DNA from: Phycisphaerae bacterium
GTDB taxonomy: Bacteria; Planctomycetota; Phycisphaerae; Sedimentisphaerales; Anaerobacaceae
Assembly (NCBI GenBank): GCA_028714255.1
Contig: JAQTMR010000010.1
Span: 1-64,000, forward strand
Reading direction: 5' to 3'
DNA length: 64,000 bases
The stretch's first letter is position 1. Each line of letters begins with the position of its first letter. Positions 32,699-40,976 of this stretch are shown here, one piece after another. The position numbers and the translations under genes were made by a program. Below the pieces are notes generated by a model, which saw only the letters and a program-made list of their open reading frames with translations, did no database searches and was not told the DNA's origin.

Positions 32699-35452
32699 AT
32701 GAAAAGGTTATTGTTAATTACGGCATTCTCCTTGTGCTGGACACAGGTTTCGGCGCAAACGTTATATGTTTCCTCCGGAGAATACAGCAGCATCCAGTCT
32801 GCAATTGACGATGCCGGCGATGGTGATACCATTATCGCCGACCCAAATACGTACTACGAAAACATCAACTTCCTCGGCAAAGCGATTACTCTCCGCTCCA
32901 CAGACCCGAATGACCCGAATGTAGTAGCGGAGACTATAATTGATGGCTCAAATCCCACTGACCCTAATATTGGCAGCGTAGTAACTTTCAATAATGGTGA
33001 AGACGCCGATTCAGTGTTGAGCGGATTTACCATTCAAAACGGCACAGGCCAGACGGACCCGACCGTTACCTGGCGCATCTGGACAGGAAACAACGGCGAC
33101 GGCGGCGGAGCTTTATGCACCGGTGCATCGCCGACCATCACAAAGAACGTTTTCAGAAATTGCAGGGCGGAATACGGCGGCGGTGGTATTTTCTGTCAAA
33201 ATCACGCTTCTCCCGTAATTACGCACAACACATTCCTGAATAATTATGCTGTCTGGTATGGCGGGGCTGTTTTTGCAAGACTATATAGTTCGCCTACGAT
33301 TTCAGACAACATATTTAAGGAAAACCAGTGCAAGTATCTCGGAGGAGCGGTATATCTTGCGGACCACAGCTATTCGAAGGTTACAAATAACTGGTTTGAA
33401 AAAAACGATTGTGAAGTATTGTACGCCGGTGCTATATATTATTTTGTGAGCGCGTCTCCCGTTATTGCGTGTAATTTTTTCATTTCCAACACGGCACAAA
33501 CCACCGGTTCAGCGATGAATATGAACGCTGGCTCAACGGGGGTTGTTATCAATAATTTTTTCAAAGGTAACTCTACTCGAGCATCGGGTGGTGCGGCAAT
33601 AAGAATCAGTAGCGGCGGATATGATTTGATAGCCAACAATATTATCGTTGAAAATACCGGCGTTGGCATATCCACCGAATCCGGCTCCGCCCCGGTTGTC
33701 AAAAACAATAACGTCTGGGGCAATACCGTCAGCAACTATGGCGGCACACTGAGCGACCAGACAGGCATCAACGGCAATATATCAGACGACCCCCAAATCG
33801 CACCGGCACTGCCGGAACCATTCAATTCCTTTTTTGAGTTTAGCCCGGACTCACCCTGCACCGATTCCGGAAGTAATGATTCAGTTCCAAGCTGGCTTAC
33901 ATTGGATTATGACGGAACAAGCCGGCTGGTTAATGATGTGGTTGATATGGGGCCGCAGGAGTATCATTGGCTCAGAGTCCCGCAGGATTTCGACACGATT
34001 CAGCAGGCGGTTAACGCCGCCCAGTCTGGAGACGAAATTGTTGTTTCGCCCGGTTTCTACAGGGAAAACGTTGATTTCCTCGACAAGAATATTCGCCTGC
34101 GAAGTCTGAATCCGTTTGATTCGAACTGTGTTGCACAAACGGTCATTGATGGAAATGATGTGAATAGTTGTATTAAAATTCTCTCAGGCCAGGATGACAC
34201 CACGGCTGTTGCGGGTTTTCGGATTCAAAATGGCCGTGGCCAGTTTGGCGGCGGCATACACGTTGGAAATTCCATAGGGCCGCAGTTGATGTATAACTAC
34301 ATTACCGGTAACACTGCCTTCAAGCCGTCGGGCAGCACTACCGGCGGCTACGGAGGCGGCATAGATTGCCGCAGTTACTCCTATGCGGAGGTTGTGAATA
34401 ATACGGTTATAGGTAATTTCGCAGAAGCTGCCGGCGGCGGTGTCCACGTCGGGCCGGGCTCAACCTGCCTGATTGAAAACAACAGGATTCTCGAAAACAA
34501 AACAATTGGTGAGGCCGGTGGTGGTATTTACTGCTATAACAAAACGACCGCCTGGATAATTAACAACGAAATCGTCGGCAATACCGCTGAGACTGCATCC
34601 GGTGGTGGCATCTGGGTATGGGAAAGCCCGGGTGGAATTATTGAGGACAATGTAATTATTGGCAATGTTTCGACACCAACCTACCCGGGCGGAAGCGATA
34701 GCCGTGGCGGTGGAATTGGAATGCTGAAAGCGTCAACGCTGATTAGAAATAATCTTATTTGTGGAAACAAGGCCACCCAAGGAGGCGGCATCTGGGTACA
34801 ATACGAAGGCAGCAGCAAGGTGGTGAACAATACTATCATCGGCAATATTGCCGATTTGGAAGGTGCGGGCATCGCGGTTGCTTGGGGCGTTTATTCACAT
34901 ATAATAAATAACATCATCGCAAATAACGGCTCAGGAGGAGGCGTATATGTCAAACCATCTGGCACAATGCCTTCGGAGCCTAATCTGATTGCTAATGACA
35001 TCTGGAACAACCAGGACGGCAATTACCTTGGCGACATAAGTGACCTGACCGGCACGGCCGGCAATATATCCGCCGACCCATGCTTTATCGACGCTGGTTT
35101 CTGGGACGCTAACAGTACCCCTGAAGACCCGAATGATGATTATTGGGTTCAGGGTGACTATCGAATCGGTTATTACTCGCCCTGCCGCGACTCGGCCAGC
35201 CCCGATGGTAATGATATACCTCAAGTGGATGTTGATGGAAACTCCAGACCTCACTTCACCGGCTTCGACATCGGTGCGTATGAGCTTCAAATTTACGATT
35301 TGACCGCAACCGGAACGGTTGATTTTACAGACCTTTCGTTACTGGCCGACTTTTGGCTTGCCGAGGGGTCGTCAATACCCGCGGACTTGGATGATAACGG
35401 CTTAGTTGATTTCTATGATTTTGCCCTGCTCACCAGCGACTGGCTGAAATAA
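32699..35452 (+). CDS. Secreted two-domain right-handed beta-helix protein with C-terminal dockerin-like repeats
   Basis: About 917 residues with a signal peptide cleaving near 'VSA'. Two homologous parallel beta-helix domains follow. Each begins with a 'YSSIQSAIDDAGDGDTIIADP' or 'FDTIQQAVNAAQSGDEIVVSP' unit, then 'F.L..K.I.LRS..P.D.N.VA.T.IDG', then many rungs of the type 'GGGI......P.I..N.F..N'. The C-terminal 60 residues carry two dockerin-like motifs, 'GTVDFTDLSLLADFWL' and 'GLVDFYDFALLTSDWL', both with the terminal Trp. Such proteins often bind or cleave polysaccharide, but no catalytic site is evident. ATG 32699 is chosen because it starts the signal peptide. Confidence 0.85.
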   Translation: MKRLLLITAFSLCWTQVSAQTLYVSSGEYSSIQSAIDDAGDGDTIIADPNTYYENINFLGKAITLRSTDPNDPNVVAETIIDGSNPTDPNIGSVVTFNNGEDADSVLSGFTIQNGTGQTDPTVTWRIWTGNNGDGGGALCTGASPTITKNVFRNCRAEYGGGGIFCQNHASPVITHNTFLNNYAVWYGGAVFARLYSSPTISDNIFKENQCKYLGGAVYLADHSYSKVTNNWFEKNDCEVLYAGAIYYFVSASPVIACNFFISNTAQTTGSAMNMNAGSTGVVINNFFKGNSTRASGGAAIRISSGGYDLIANNIIVENTGVGISTESGSAPVVKNNNVWGNTVSNYGGTLSDQTGINGNISDDPQIAPALPEPFNSFFEFSPDSPCTDSGSNDSVPSWLTLDYDGTSRLVNDVVDMGPQEYHWLRVPQDFDTIQQAVNAAQSGDEIVVSPGFYRENVDFLDKNIRLRSLNPFDSNCVAQTVIDGNDVNSCIKILSGQDDTTAVAGFRIQNGRGQFGGGIHVGNSIGPQLMYNYITGNTAFKPSGSTTGGYGGGIDCRSYSYAEVVNNTVIGNFAEAAGGGVHVGPGSTCLIENNRILENKTIGEAGGGIYCYNKTTAWIINNEIVGNTAETASGGGIWVWESPGGIIEDNVIIGNVSTPTYPGGSDSRGGGIGMLKASTLIRNNLICGNKATQGGGIWVQYEGSSKVVNNTIIGNIADLEGAGIAVAWGVYSHIINNIIANNGSGGGVYVKPSGTMPSEPNLIANDIWNNQDGNYLGDISDLTGTAGNISADPCFIDAGFWDANSTPEDPNDDYWVQGDYRIGYYSPCRDSASPDGNDIPQVDVDGNSRPHFTGFDIGAYELQIYDLTATGTVDFTDLSLLADFWLAEGSSIPADLDDNGLVDFYDFALLTSDWLK

Positions 35453-35635
35453 CTGCCCTTCTTTGTCGCCACATATATTCTTATCTCAGATATAGCCTTA
35501 TCCTTTTTCTCCAAAGTAAATCCCTTCAATTGGACGATATAAATAGGCAGTAGGAATGGAATCAGAAGGAGATAAAATACGCCATATACAACCCTGTCCT
35601 TAAACAGAGCGAAGGGACACGGCCCCAGATGTGAA

Positions 35636-36088
35636 GTGGGAAAATCCTTTACGCTTGTAGAAATACTGATAGTTGTCGCTATTCTCGGCATCCTCGCTGC
35701 TGTCGTCCTGCCCACTCTTCAGGACCACATTCAACAGGCCAAGGAATCCGCTGCCAAAGACAATCTCCGAATATTGCGAAATGCCATCGGACTTTACGCT
35801 GCCCGCCACGATGGCGTTGCACCGGGCTATCCCAATGACGACCCTTCCCAAACCCCAAACAGGACGTCGCTATTTTTCCAACTCGTAGGGGAAAAGTATA
35901 TTAACCAATTCCCTGAAAACTCATTCAACGGCTATGAGTTCCCTCGGATAAAAATGGTTGGTAATGACGACCCATTCCCGGATACGCCAACCGGCAATTA
36001 CGGCTGGATTTACAAACCGGCGGCGAAAGAAATTCGCCTCGACTGGCCCGGAACGGACAGAGACGGCGTCAGCTACTACGATTATTAG
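35636..36088 (+). CDS. Stand-alone prepilin-type protein (GspG-like)
   Basis: A 150-residue protein with a minimal leader: 'GKSFTLVEILIVVAILGILAAVVLPTL', with Ser at -1 rather than Gly. The mature part has the GspG pattern 'QAKESAAKDNLRILRNAIGLYAARHDGVAPGYP' and a short C-terminal beta domain, close to the small type IV pilin-like proteins numerous in planctomycetes. The start is GTG 35636 with no good ribosome site, so the real start may differ or expression may be low. It lies apart from the pilus operon, and its stop (TAG) overlaps the end of the convergent lipoprotein gene by four bases. Confidence 0.65.
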   Translation: MGKSFTLVEILIVVAILGILAAVVLPTLQDHIQQAKESAAKDNLRILRNAIGLYAARHDGVAPGYPNDDPSQTPNRTSLFFQLVGEKYINQFPENSFNGYEFPRIKMVGNDDPFPDTPTGNYGWIYKPAAKEIRLDWPGTDRDGVSYYDY

Positions 36089-36708
36089 CGCGGGCCGTTA
36101 TTCGCATCTGGAACTTTAGTAAAGATAAGGCGATCCCCTTCTTCCTCTCCTAAACCAACTCGCAGCTTCCCTTTTTCTTCAAATATTGGCTTATCTTTTG
36201 GGCTATTGGGGTCGGGTGCAAATGCGGCTATATCCGGCGAATTGAATAAATCAACCGTCCATGTCTTTCCATCATCCGAGACTTCCCCTGTGATAAGATA
36301 CTCCCACGAACCCTTTACCATGCCGCCATCGAACAGGTATAGGCAAAACTGTTCTATCTTTATATTTACCGCCAGCTCACGGCTCTGCGGGTTGTAAGAA
36401 ACGTTGAAATCTCCTGCATAAACGAAGCCATGCTCGCCTTTAGGACCTGGAACTTCGGTTTTACGGTTAGCCCTGATATTAGCCATGCCTATAGGATTGA
36501 CCGCCGATGAAATTGTACCGTCGCCTTCAAAGATAATTCGCCAGTAATTTAATTTATTCTTATTGGCCTCCCACGCCCCGGCAAGAAACTGGGGGAATTC
36601 GCTGCCATCTTCAATGGTTACCTTAGTACCGCTTTTATTTTGGCTGACTTCCTGACAGCCGCCTAACACCAAAAGAACAAATCCCAATAATACCATTAAC
36701 TGCTTCAT
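36085..36708 (-). CDS. Lipoprotein of unknown function
   Basis: A 207-residue protein with lipobox L-G-G-C at about 15-18. The mature region, 'FLAGAWEANKNKLNYWRIIFEGDGTISS', resembles planctomycete lipocalin-like 'GTWE' domains in which a short beta-barrel begins with G-x-W. Beyond that it is unassigned. It has a good signal and a normal length for a small lipoprotein. Its 3' end overlaps the convergent pilin-like gene by four bases. Confidence 0.7.
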   Translation of the reverse strand: MKQLMVLLGFVLLVLGGCQEVSQNKSGTKVTIEDGSEFPQFLAGAWEANKNKLNYWRIIFEGDGTISSAVNPIGMANIRANRKTEVPGPKGEHGFVYAGDFNVSYNPQSRELAVNIKIEQFCLYLFDGGMVKGSWEYLITGEVSDDGKTWTVDLFNSPDIAAFAPDPNSPKDKPIFEEKGKLRVGLGEEEGDRLIFTKVPDANNGPR

Positions 36709-36900
36709 AATATTATATTCCCTTATCCTTATCAGCCGCTGATTTCACAAGTACCTGTTTTTTGACGCCGGTTAGGTTGATTCTCTTTGATTCTTAAATA
36801 CTATCTTCAGCGCCATCAGCGAAATCTGTGTCTAAAAATAATACCCTATTGCGTCAATCTGCGTTCGGAAATTATAACACAAATCTGCATCAAAGCAAAC

Positions 36901-36934
36901 AAAAAAAGAGGCAAGCCTTAGGCCTGCCTCTTTT
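36901..36934 (-). terminator. Rho-independent terminator
   Basis: A 14-base stem (one mismatch) with a TTA loop is followed, on the minus strand, by a run of T. It lies 30 bases after the PEP-CTERM gene at 36964. A near-identical hairpin follows the paralogous gene at 38626. Confidence 0.85.
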
Positions 36935-36963
36935 CAATAACTAACATCAGGTTCCTGGTCGCC

Positions 36964-37524
36964 TTATTTCTTGCGGCGTTTCAGTAACAAGCCTCCCAAA
37001 CCAAGCAGGGCCATCGTTGCCGGCTCAGGAACAGCACCAACGTGAATCGCCACCGGTGTCAGATTATCATTGTAAAAGCCGCCGTCCGCGTAAGTGAATT
37101 CTGGCGCCAGCCAAAGGTCATCATCCCAGAAAGTCCCGATAGTAATAATGGTTGAGTCCGGTACATCAGGCACGTGATAATCAAAGCTGTACAATACGCC
37201 AGTAGCGCCCCTTACAGGTATGGTGCCATCACTCGCAAAGAAGTATTCAACCAACTGTCCGCCGGTATTGAGTGAACCGGGCATAGTGCTGGTAAAATTG
37301 GCATTGAATACCTGCGGATTGCTCGCTACACCGCCGGCTCCGCCATCGCTAATTGCATCAATCACCATAGCGATAACATTGACGTCATCCATTATGTTAA
37401 TCGTGATGACATCACTGGGTGAATAGTGGTCTTTGGCGTCAGCCGGGTCAACTTGAAAGTAAGGGGCCGCTGATGCCATTGAAGCCATTCCTAAAACCAT
37501 CATCAAAACTACTAACTTCTTCAT
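36964..37524 (-). CDS. PEP-CTERM protein with cohesin-like domain (copy 1)
   Basis: A 186-residue exported protein. The signal peptide ends near 'ASA' and the mature domain (about 22-160) opens with 'FQVDPADAKDHYSPSDVITI' and contains 'TGVLYSFDYHVPD', a beta-sandwich pattern like cohesin-type modules. The PEP-CTERM tail is 'VPEPATMALLGLGGLLLKRRKK'. The start is ATG 37524, seven bases after GGAG. It is a tandem paralogue of the gene at 38626. The central 150 bases of the two genes are nearly identical while the ends differ, which suggests gene conversion. The cohesin assignment is inferred. Confidence 0.82.
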   Translation of the reverse strand: MKKLVVLMMVLGMASMASAAPYFQVDPADAKDHYSPSDVITINIMDDVNVIAMVIDAISDGGAGGVASNPQVFNANFTSTMPGSLNTGGQLVEYFFASDGTIPVRGATGVLYSFDYHVPDVPDSTIITIGTFWDDDLWLAPEFTYADGGFYNDNLTPVAIHVGAVPEPATMALLGLGGLLLKRRKK

Positions 37525-38072
37525 CAAATTTCTCCTTAAAAAAAATTATTTACTTCAAAATGACATTTTTATCCGCTACTAAAGCGGGATTCCGAAACAA
37601 TGTTTTTAACTTAATTAACTTAACATACCTCCTTTCAGAATCACTGATTATGCAGATTGCACACTGGGTGTAATTTTTCTCTGTGTTCACTGTGAACTCT
37701 ATGGCTTTTGAAATACTCGGGTTAACCACTGATTACACAGATTCACACCTGTTTATTAGAAACCCTCAAAACCACATAAAAGCGCAAAATAACCGGAACA
37801 ATGTAAACTTAAGAGTTTTCCTTACCCCAAAAAACTAAGCGTAAAAAAATAACGCAACCGGTGAGTTTTCCCTTTATCCCCGTTTCTGTGAGTCATCTTT
37901 CCCCCGAAAGATTAAAAGCAGTATATCAGAATGCCCCCGCCAATGCAAGAGAAAAATCGTTCTTTTAAAAAAAATCTTACATTCTTTCAGGGAAGATTAG
38001 ACGCAGATTACGCTGATTGCGCTGTTTTTTAATACCATTTTTTGTGGAATAGTCTGTAAAATCAGCGTCTAA
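37525..38072. other. Intergenic region with repeat words
   Basis: No gene is seen. It carries 'gtgttcactgtgaactc', 'cactgattacacagattcacac' (37726-37750) and 'agacgcagattacgctgattgcgctg' (37992-38022), members of the periodic repeat family. The last of these directly borders the GxxExxY gene. Confidence 0.5.
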
Positions 38073-38453
38073 TTATCGCCGGCGGGCTGTTTCAAATATC
38101 TTCCGCTTTACCTCCAGTGATTCACCGAAGTTCAGTAATAAACCGACATCAATATTCGTGGCTTTTAAGTAATTAACCAACTGGGCCTCATGGGCGGGAT
38201 TAACGGCACCGACCGCCTTAATCTCCAGTATTACCTTGTCAGCAACAACTATATCCGCGAAGTATTCACCGACGGTTTGTTCGTCATAATATACCAGGAT
38301 TGGTTTTTCGGATATAGCATCAAACCCCATTTTACGCAGTTCCAACACCATTGCATTATGATAAACTTTTTCAAGAAAACCGTATCCCAGCTTATTATGA
38401 ACATTCTGAGCCGCTTTAATAATCTGTTGGGTCAATTCTTGATGTTTATACAT
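38073..38453 (-). CDS. GxxExxY family protein (PD-(D/E)XK fold)
   Basis: A 126-residue protein of the GxxExxY family. The name-giving motif is Gly25-Phe-Leu-Glu28-Lys-Val-Tyr31. The nuclease-fold core follows: 'YFADIVVADKVILEIKAV', where Asp and the E-x-K of 'LEIKAV' form a PD-(D/E)XK site, and 'HEAQLVNYLKATNIDVGLLLNFG'. The family occurs in many copies in some PVC bacteria and its role is unknown. A GGAG lies seven bases before the ATG. Periodic repeat words flank the gene on both sides (37992-38022 and 38475-38530), which may mean it moves as a cassette. Confidence 0.88.
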   Translation of the reverse strand: MYKHQELTQQIIKAAQNVHNKLGYGFLEKVYHNAMVLELRKMGFDAISEKPILVYYDEQTVGEYFADIVVADKVILEIKAVGAVNPAHEAQLVNYLKATNIDVGLLLNFGESLEVKRKIFETARRR

Positions 38454-38474
38454 TCTTTTTCTCCTTTTTCAGCG

Positions 38475-38530
38475 GAATCTGCGCAGTCAGCGTCTAAAAA
38501 TAATATCTGTTGTGTAAATCAGCGTCCCAA
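38475..38530. repeat. Periodic repeat words upstream of the GxxExxY gene
   Basis: The words 'atctgcgcagtcagcgtct' and 'gtgtaaatcagcgtcc' occur here. The same stretch up to the terminator at 38561 matches the DNA next to the terminator at 36901 ('tctaaaaataat', 'ataacacaaa'), so it belongs to the tandem duplication of the PEP-CTERM genes. Confidence 0.55.
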
Positions 38531-38560
38531 AATCATAACACAAACAGCATTTAAATGAAC

Positions 38561-38595
38561 AAAAAAAAGAGGCAAGCCTAAGGCTTGCCTCTTTT
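38561..38595 (-). terminator. Rho-independent terminator
   Basis: A perfect 10-base stem GAGGCAAGCC/GGCTTGCCTC with loop TAA is followed on the minus strand by a T-run. It ends the PEP-CTERM gene at 38626 and duplicates the hairpin at 36901. Confidence 0.88.
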
Positions 38596-38625
38596 CAACA
38601 ACTAAAACTTAAGGTTCCTGGTTAC

Positions 38626-39189
38626 TTATTTCTTACGTCTAAGTAACAGGCCGCCCAGACCGAGCAGTGCAATTGTTGCCGGCTCAGGAATGCCAACGTG
38701 AATCGCCACCGGTGTGGCATTATCATTGTAGAAGTCGCCGTTCGCGTAAGTGAATTCTGGTGCTAGATACCAATCATCATCCCAGAAAGTCCCGATAGTA
38801 ATAATGGTTGAGTCCGGTACATCAGGTACGTGATATTCAAAGCTGTACAATACGCCAGTAGCGCCCCTTACAGGTATGGTGCCATCACTAGCAAAGAAGT
38901 ATTCAACCAACTGTCCGCCGGTATTGAGTGAACCGGGCATAGTGCTGGTAAAATTGGCATTGAATACCTGTGGCTCGCTGGCCGTACCAATCGCATTACC
39001 ACCTGGGTTATCGGTGATTGAATCGATCACCATAGCGATAACAGCGGTGTCATCATACAACTGAATCGTGATGACATCACTCGGTTCATAGTGATCTTTG
39101 GCGTCAGCCGGGTCAACCTGGAAAACAGGTAACGCCATAGCCATCGAGGCCATTCCAAGAACCAAAACAAGAATTAACAACTTCTTCAT
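38626..39189 (-). CDS. PEP-CTERM protein with cohesin-like domain (copy 2)
   Basis: About 187 residues; tandem paralogue of the gene at 36964. Signal peptide, 'FQVDPADAKDHYEPSDVITI' opening, an identical central segment ('NANFTSTMPGSLNTGGQLVE') and the tail 'IPEPATIALLGLGGLLLRRKK' are all present. Two adjacent ATG codons follow GGAG, and the second (39189) has the better spacing. Both copies keep intact frames, signals and terminators, so both are probably expressed. Confidence 0.83.
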   Translation of the reverse strand: MKKLLILVLVLGMASMAMALPVFQVDPADAKDHYEPSDVITIQLYDDTAVIAMVIDSITDNPGGNAIGTASEPQVFNANFTSTMPGSLNTGGQLVEYFFASDGTIPVRGATGVLYSFEYHVPDVPDSTIITIGTFWDDDWYLAPEFTYANGDFYNDNATPVAIHVGIPEPATIALLGLGGLLLRRKK

Positions 39190-39344
39190 CATCTTCTCCT
39201 TTCAACTTTTCACCGCCTCAAAACACCCTCCACACACAGGTACTTCGAAGCAGCCAATATTATTTACAATTTTCAAACCTTTACATCAAAATCTGATGAT
39301 GGTGGGCACTGGGCCCACCATCATCTGTATTTACATTTAACTTA

Positions 39345-40457
39345 TCACGGACACTTCAGCCACGGGCAAGTTTGCCTGAATGGCGAACCCCACCCACTGA
39401 TCAAAGCAGTCAGTGCACCAACGTCACTGGTGTTTACCCTGCCGTCACCATTTAAGTCATTACAGGGCTTACATGTAGTAGAGCCGACAGCAGTTGTGCA
39501 CCTGAACGGAGAGCCTAAACCGCTAATGAAACTAGTCAATGCGCCAACGTCACTAGTGTTTACTCTCGTATCGCCATTGACATTGCCGAGGCATGCTGGT
39601 GTCTCATTTTGACAACACGGCTTGCCCAAATTGGGACCTGTCAGGAAGCACCAGATTGGTCCTGCGTTTGGATCGCCGCAGGAATTCTTCTCAACGATTT
39701 GCCAGTAATACTTCGTATAGACGGTCGTTACCGTAGCATAGGTCGTTGTGCCTACCGGTATGCCGGAAGCTACCAGCGGCGGTGGGGTCGTAGTGCCGAA
39801 ATAAACGTCCTGTGTGGCCGTATTGGCGCCAGGAGTCCAGCTAAGTATCGGATTTGGTGCTATGCATGTTGCACTGGCCGCTGGTGTCGGATTCGTTGCT
39901 ACATCAGGCACTGGCGGGCACGGTGATATCTTTCCGCTGCACAGCGTAACAGTCGGGACCTCATCAGGGCTTTCCATAACAACGCCGCCGCGGGCTCCGT
40001 TCTCGGTAACATAGTAATTGCAATCAATTCCTGGAACGTTAGCGTAGAACTTCAGCAAAACACCGCTCAAACCCGGCTGCATGCCGAAACCTGCGCACGG
40101 GTCGCTTTCATAGCATGGGTCATTGGTATAGAGCGAACCCATCTCAACTGTAACACTGGAGCCGGGGATACTGCCGGGAGCGTAAGGCGTGTTGTAGTCG
40201 GTAATAGTACCGTCATCAATCACGATTTGGCCAGGATAAATCCTGTAATTCGCATCCACCATTTCTACCTTTGTGATGGTGGCGCCATTGTCGACGGTGA
40301 TGTCCAGGCCGAACGCCCGAATCAAATTCGCATCACTTAAGTACGACACCGTAACGCAATTGGCGTCATCATCGCAGGTGATGGCTACATTTGATTCCAC
40401 TGCCATCGCCGGAACCGCCATAAGCAGCACCAGAAAAAATAATACGATTTTCCTCAT
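39345..40457 (-). CDS. Secreted protein with C-terminal type-I-like dockerin
   Basis: A 370-residue exported protein with signal cleavage near 'AMA'. The N-terminal 150 residues look like a cohesin-like beta-sandwich ('VAITCDDDANCVTVSYLSDANLIRAFGLDITV'). A fibronectin-like region with 'NPILSWTPGANTATQDVYFGTT' covers about 190-275. The end holds two canonical dockerin calcium loops, 'GNVNGDTRVNTSDVGALTSF' and 'DLNGDGRVNTSDVGALTALI', which match true type I dockerins better than the other dockerin-like proteins of this window. Cysteines are numerous. It may be cell-surface or extracellular. The cohesin partner is not certain, although the neighbouring PEP-CTERM proteins are candidates. Confidence 0.82.
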   Translation of the reverse strand: MRKIVLFFLVLLMAVPAMAVESNVAITCDDDANCVTVSYLSDANLIRAFGLDITVDNGATITKVEMVDANYRIYPGQIVIDDGTITDYNTPYAPGSIPGSSVTVEMGSLYTNDPCYESDPCAGFGMQPGLSGVLLKFYANVPGIDCNYYVTENGARGGVVMESPDEVPTVTLCSGKISPCPPVPDVATNPTPAASATCIAPNPILSWTPGANTATQDVYFGTTTPPPLVASGIPVGTTTYATVTTVYTKYYWQIVEKNSCGDPNAGPIWCFLTGPNLGKPCCQNETPACLGNVNGDTRVNTSDVGALTSFISGLGSPFRCTTAVGSTTCKPCNDLNGDGRVNTSDVGALTALISGWGSPFRQTCPWLKCP

Positions 40458-40976
40458 AATACACCTTTCCTTTCTTTTCTTCTTATCGCAGAGCTACACA
40501 ACTCCGCATCTTGGTCTTTTCTCATCTCATAGGAATTTGTAATTTCAATATATCTGGTACGAATGCTTGTTTTCATACTTGAGCACAATGCCTAACCTGA
40601 CAGAAATAGACGGCCAGAAAAGACATCTATTTGTTGCTCTTCTGTCTCCTCCTTTCCCGCCAGTTGGCGAAAGTTCGTGCCAAAAAGCTCCTTAGCACAG
40701 TGTTTCTTATTGTGAAGGTTGAGTGTAAGGTATCATAAGCTCTCAAAAAAATCAAGGAAAAATTGCAAAAAAAATCAAAAAAATCAGGAAAATCCAAAAA
40801 TTCAGGGTAAACGTTTGATTTTTATGGGAACATTGTGAGGAGACATTCTTTGGCTGTTAATTTGGGCAAATACGCCTTTTTGGGTTGTTTTTAACCATTT
40901 TTCCCATTTCAAGTCAGGATTTCGCCGGAAAAATTATTTTTTCGCTATTTTACCCCTTTTTTGTTATTTTGCCGCT
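40458..40976. other. Long AT-rich intergenic region with phased A-tracts
   Basis: No gene is seen between the dockerin gene and rodA. A-tracts of five to eight bases repeat with roughly 10-base spacing at about 40745-40800, suggesting curved DNA. No strong promoter or ribosome site for rodA is visible. Confidence 0.45.
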
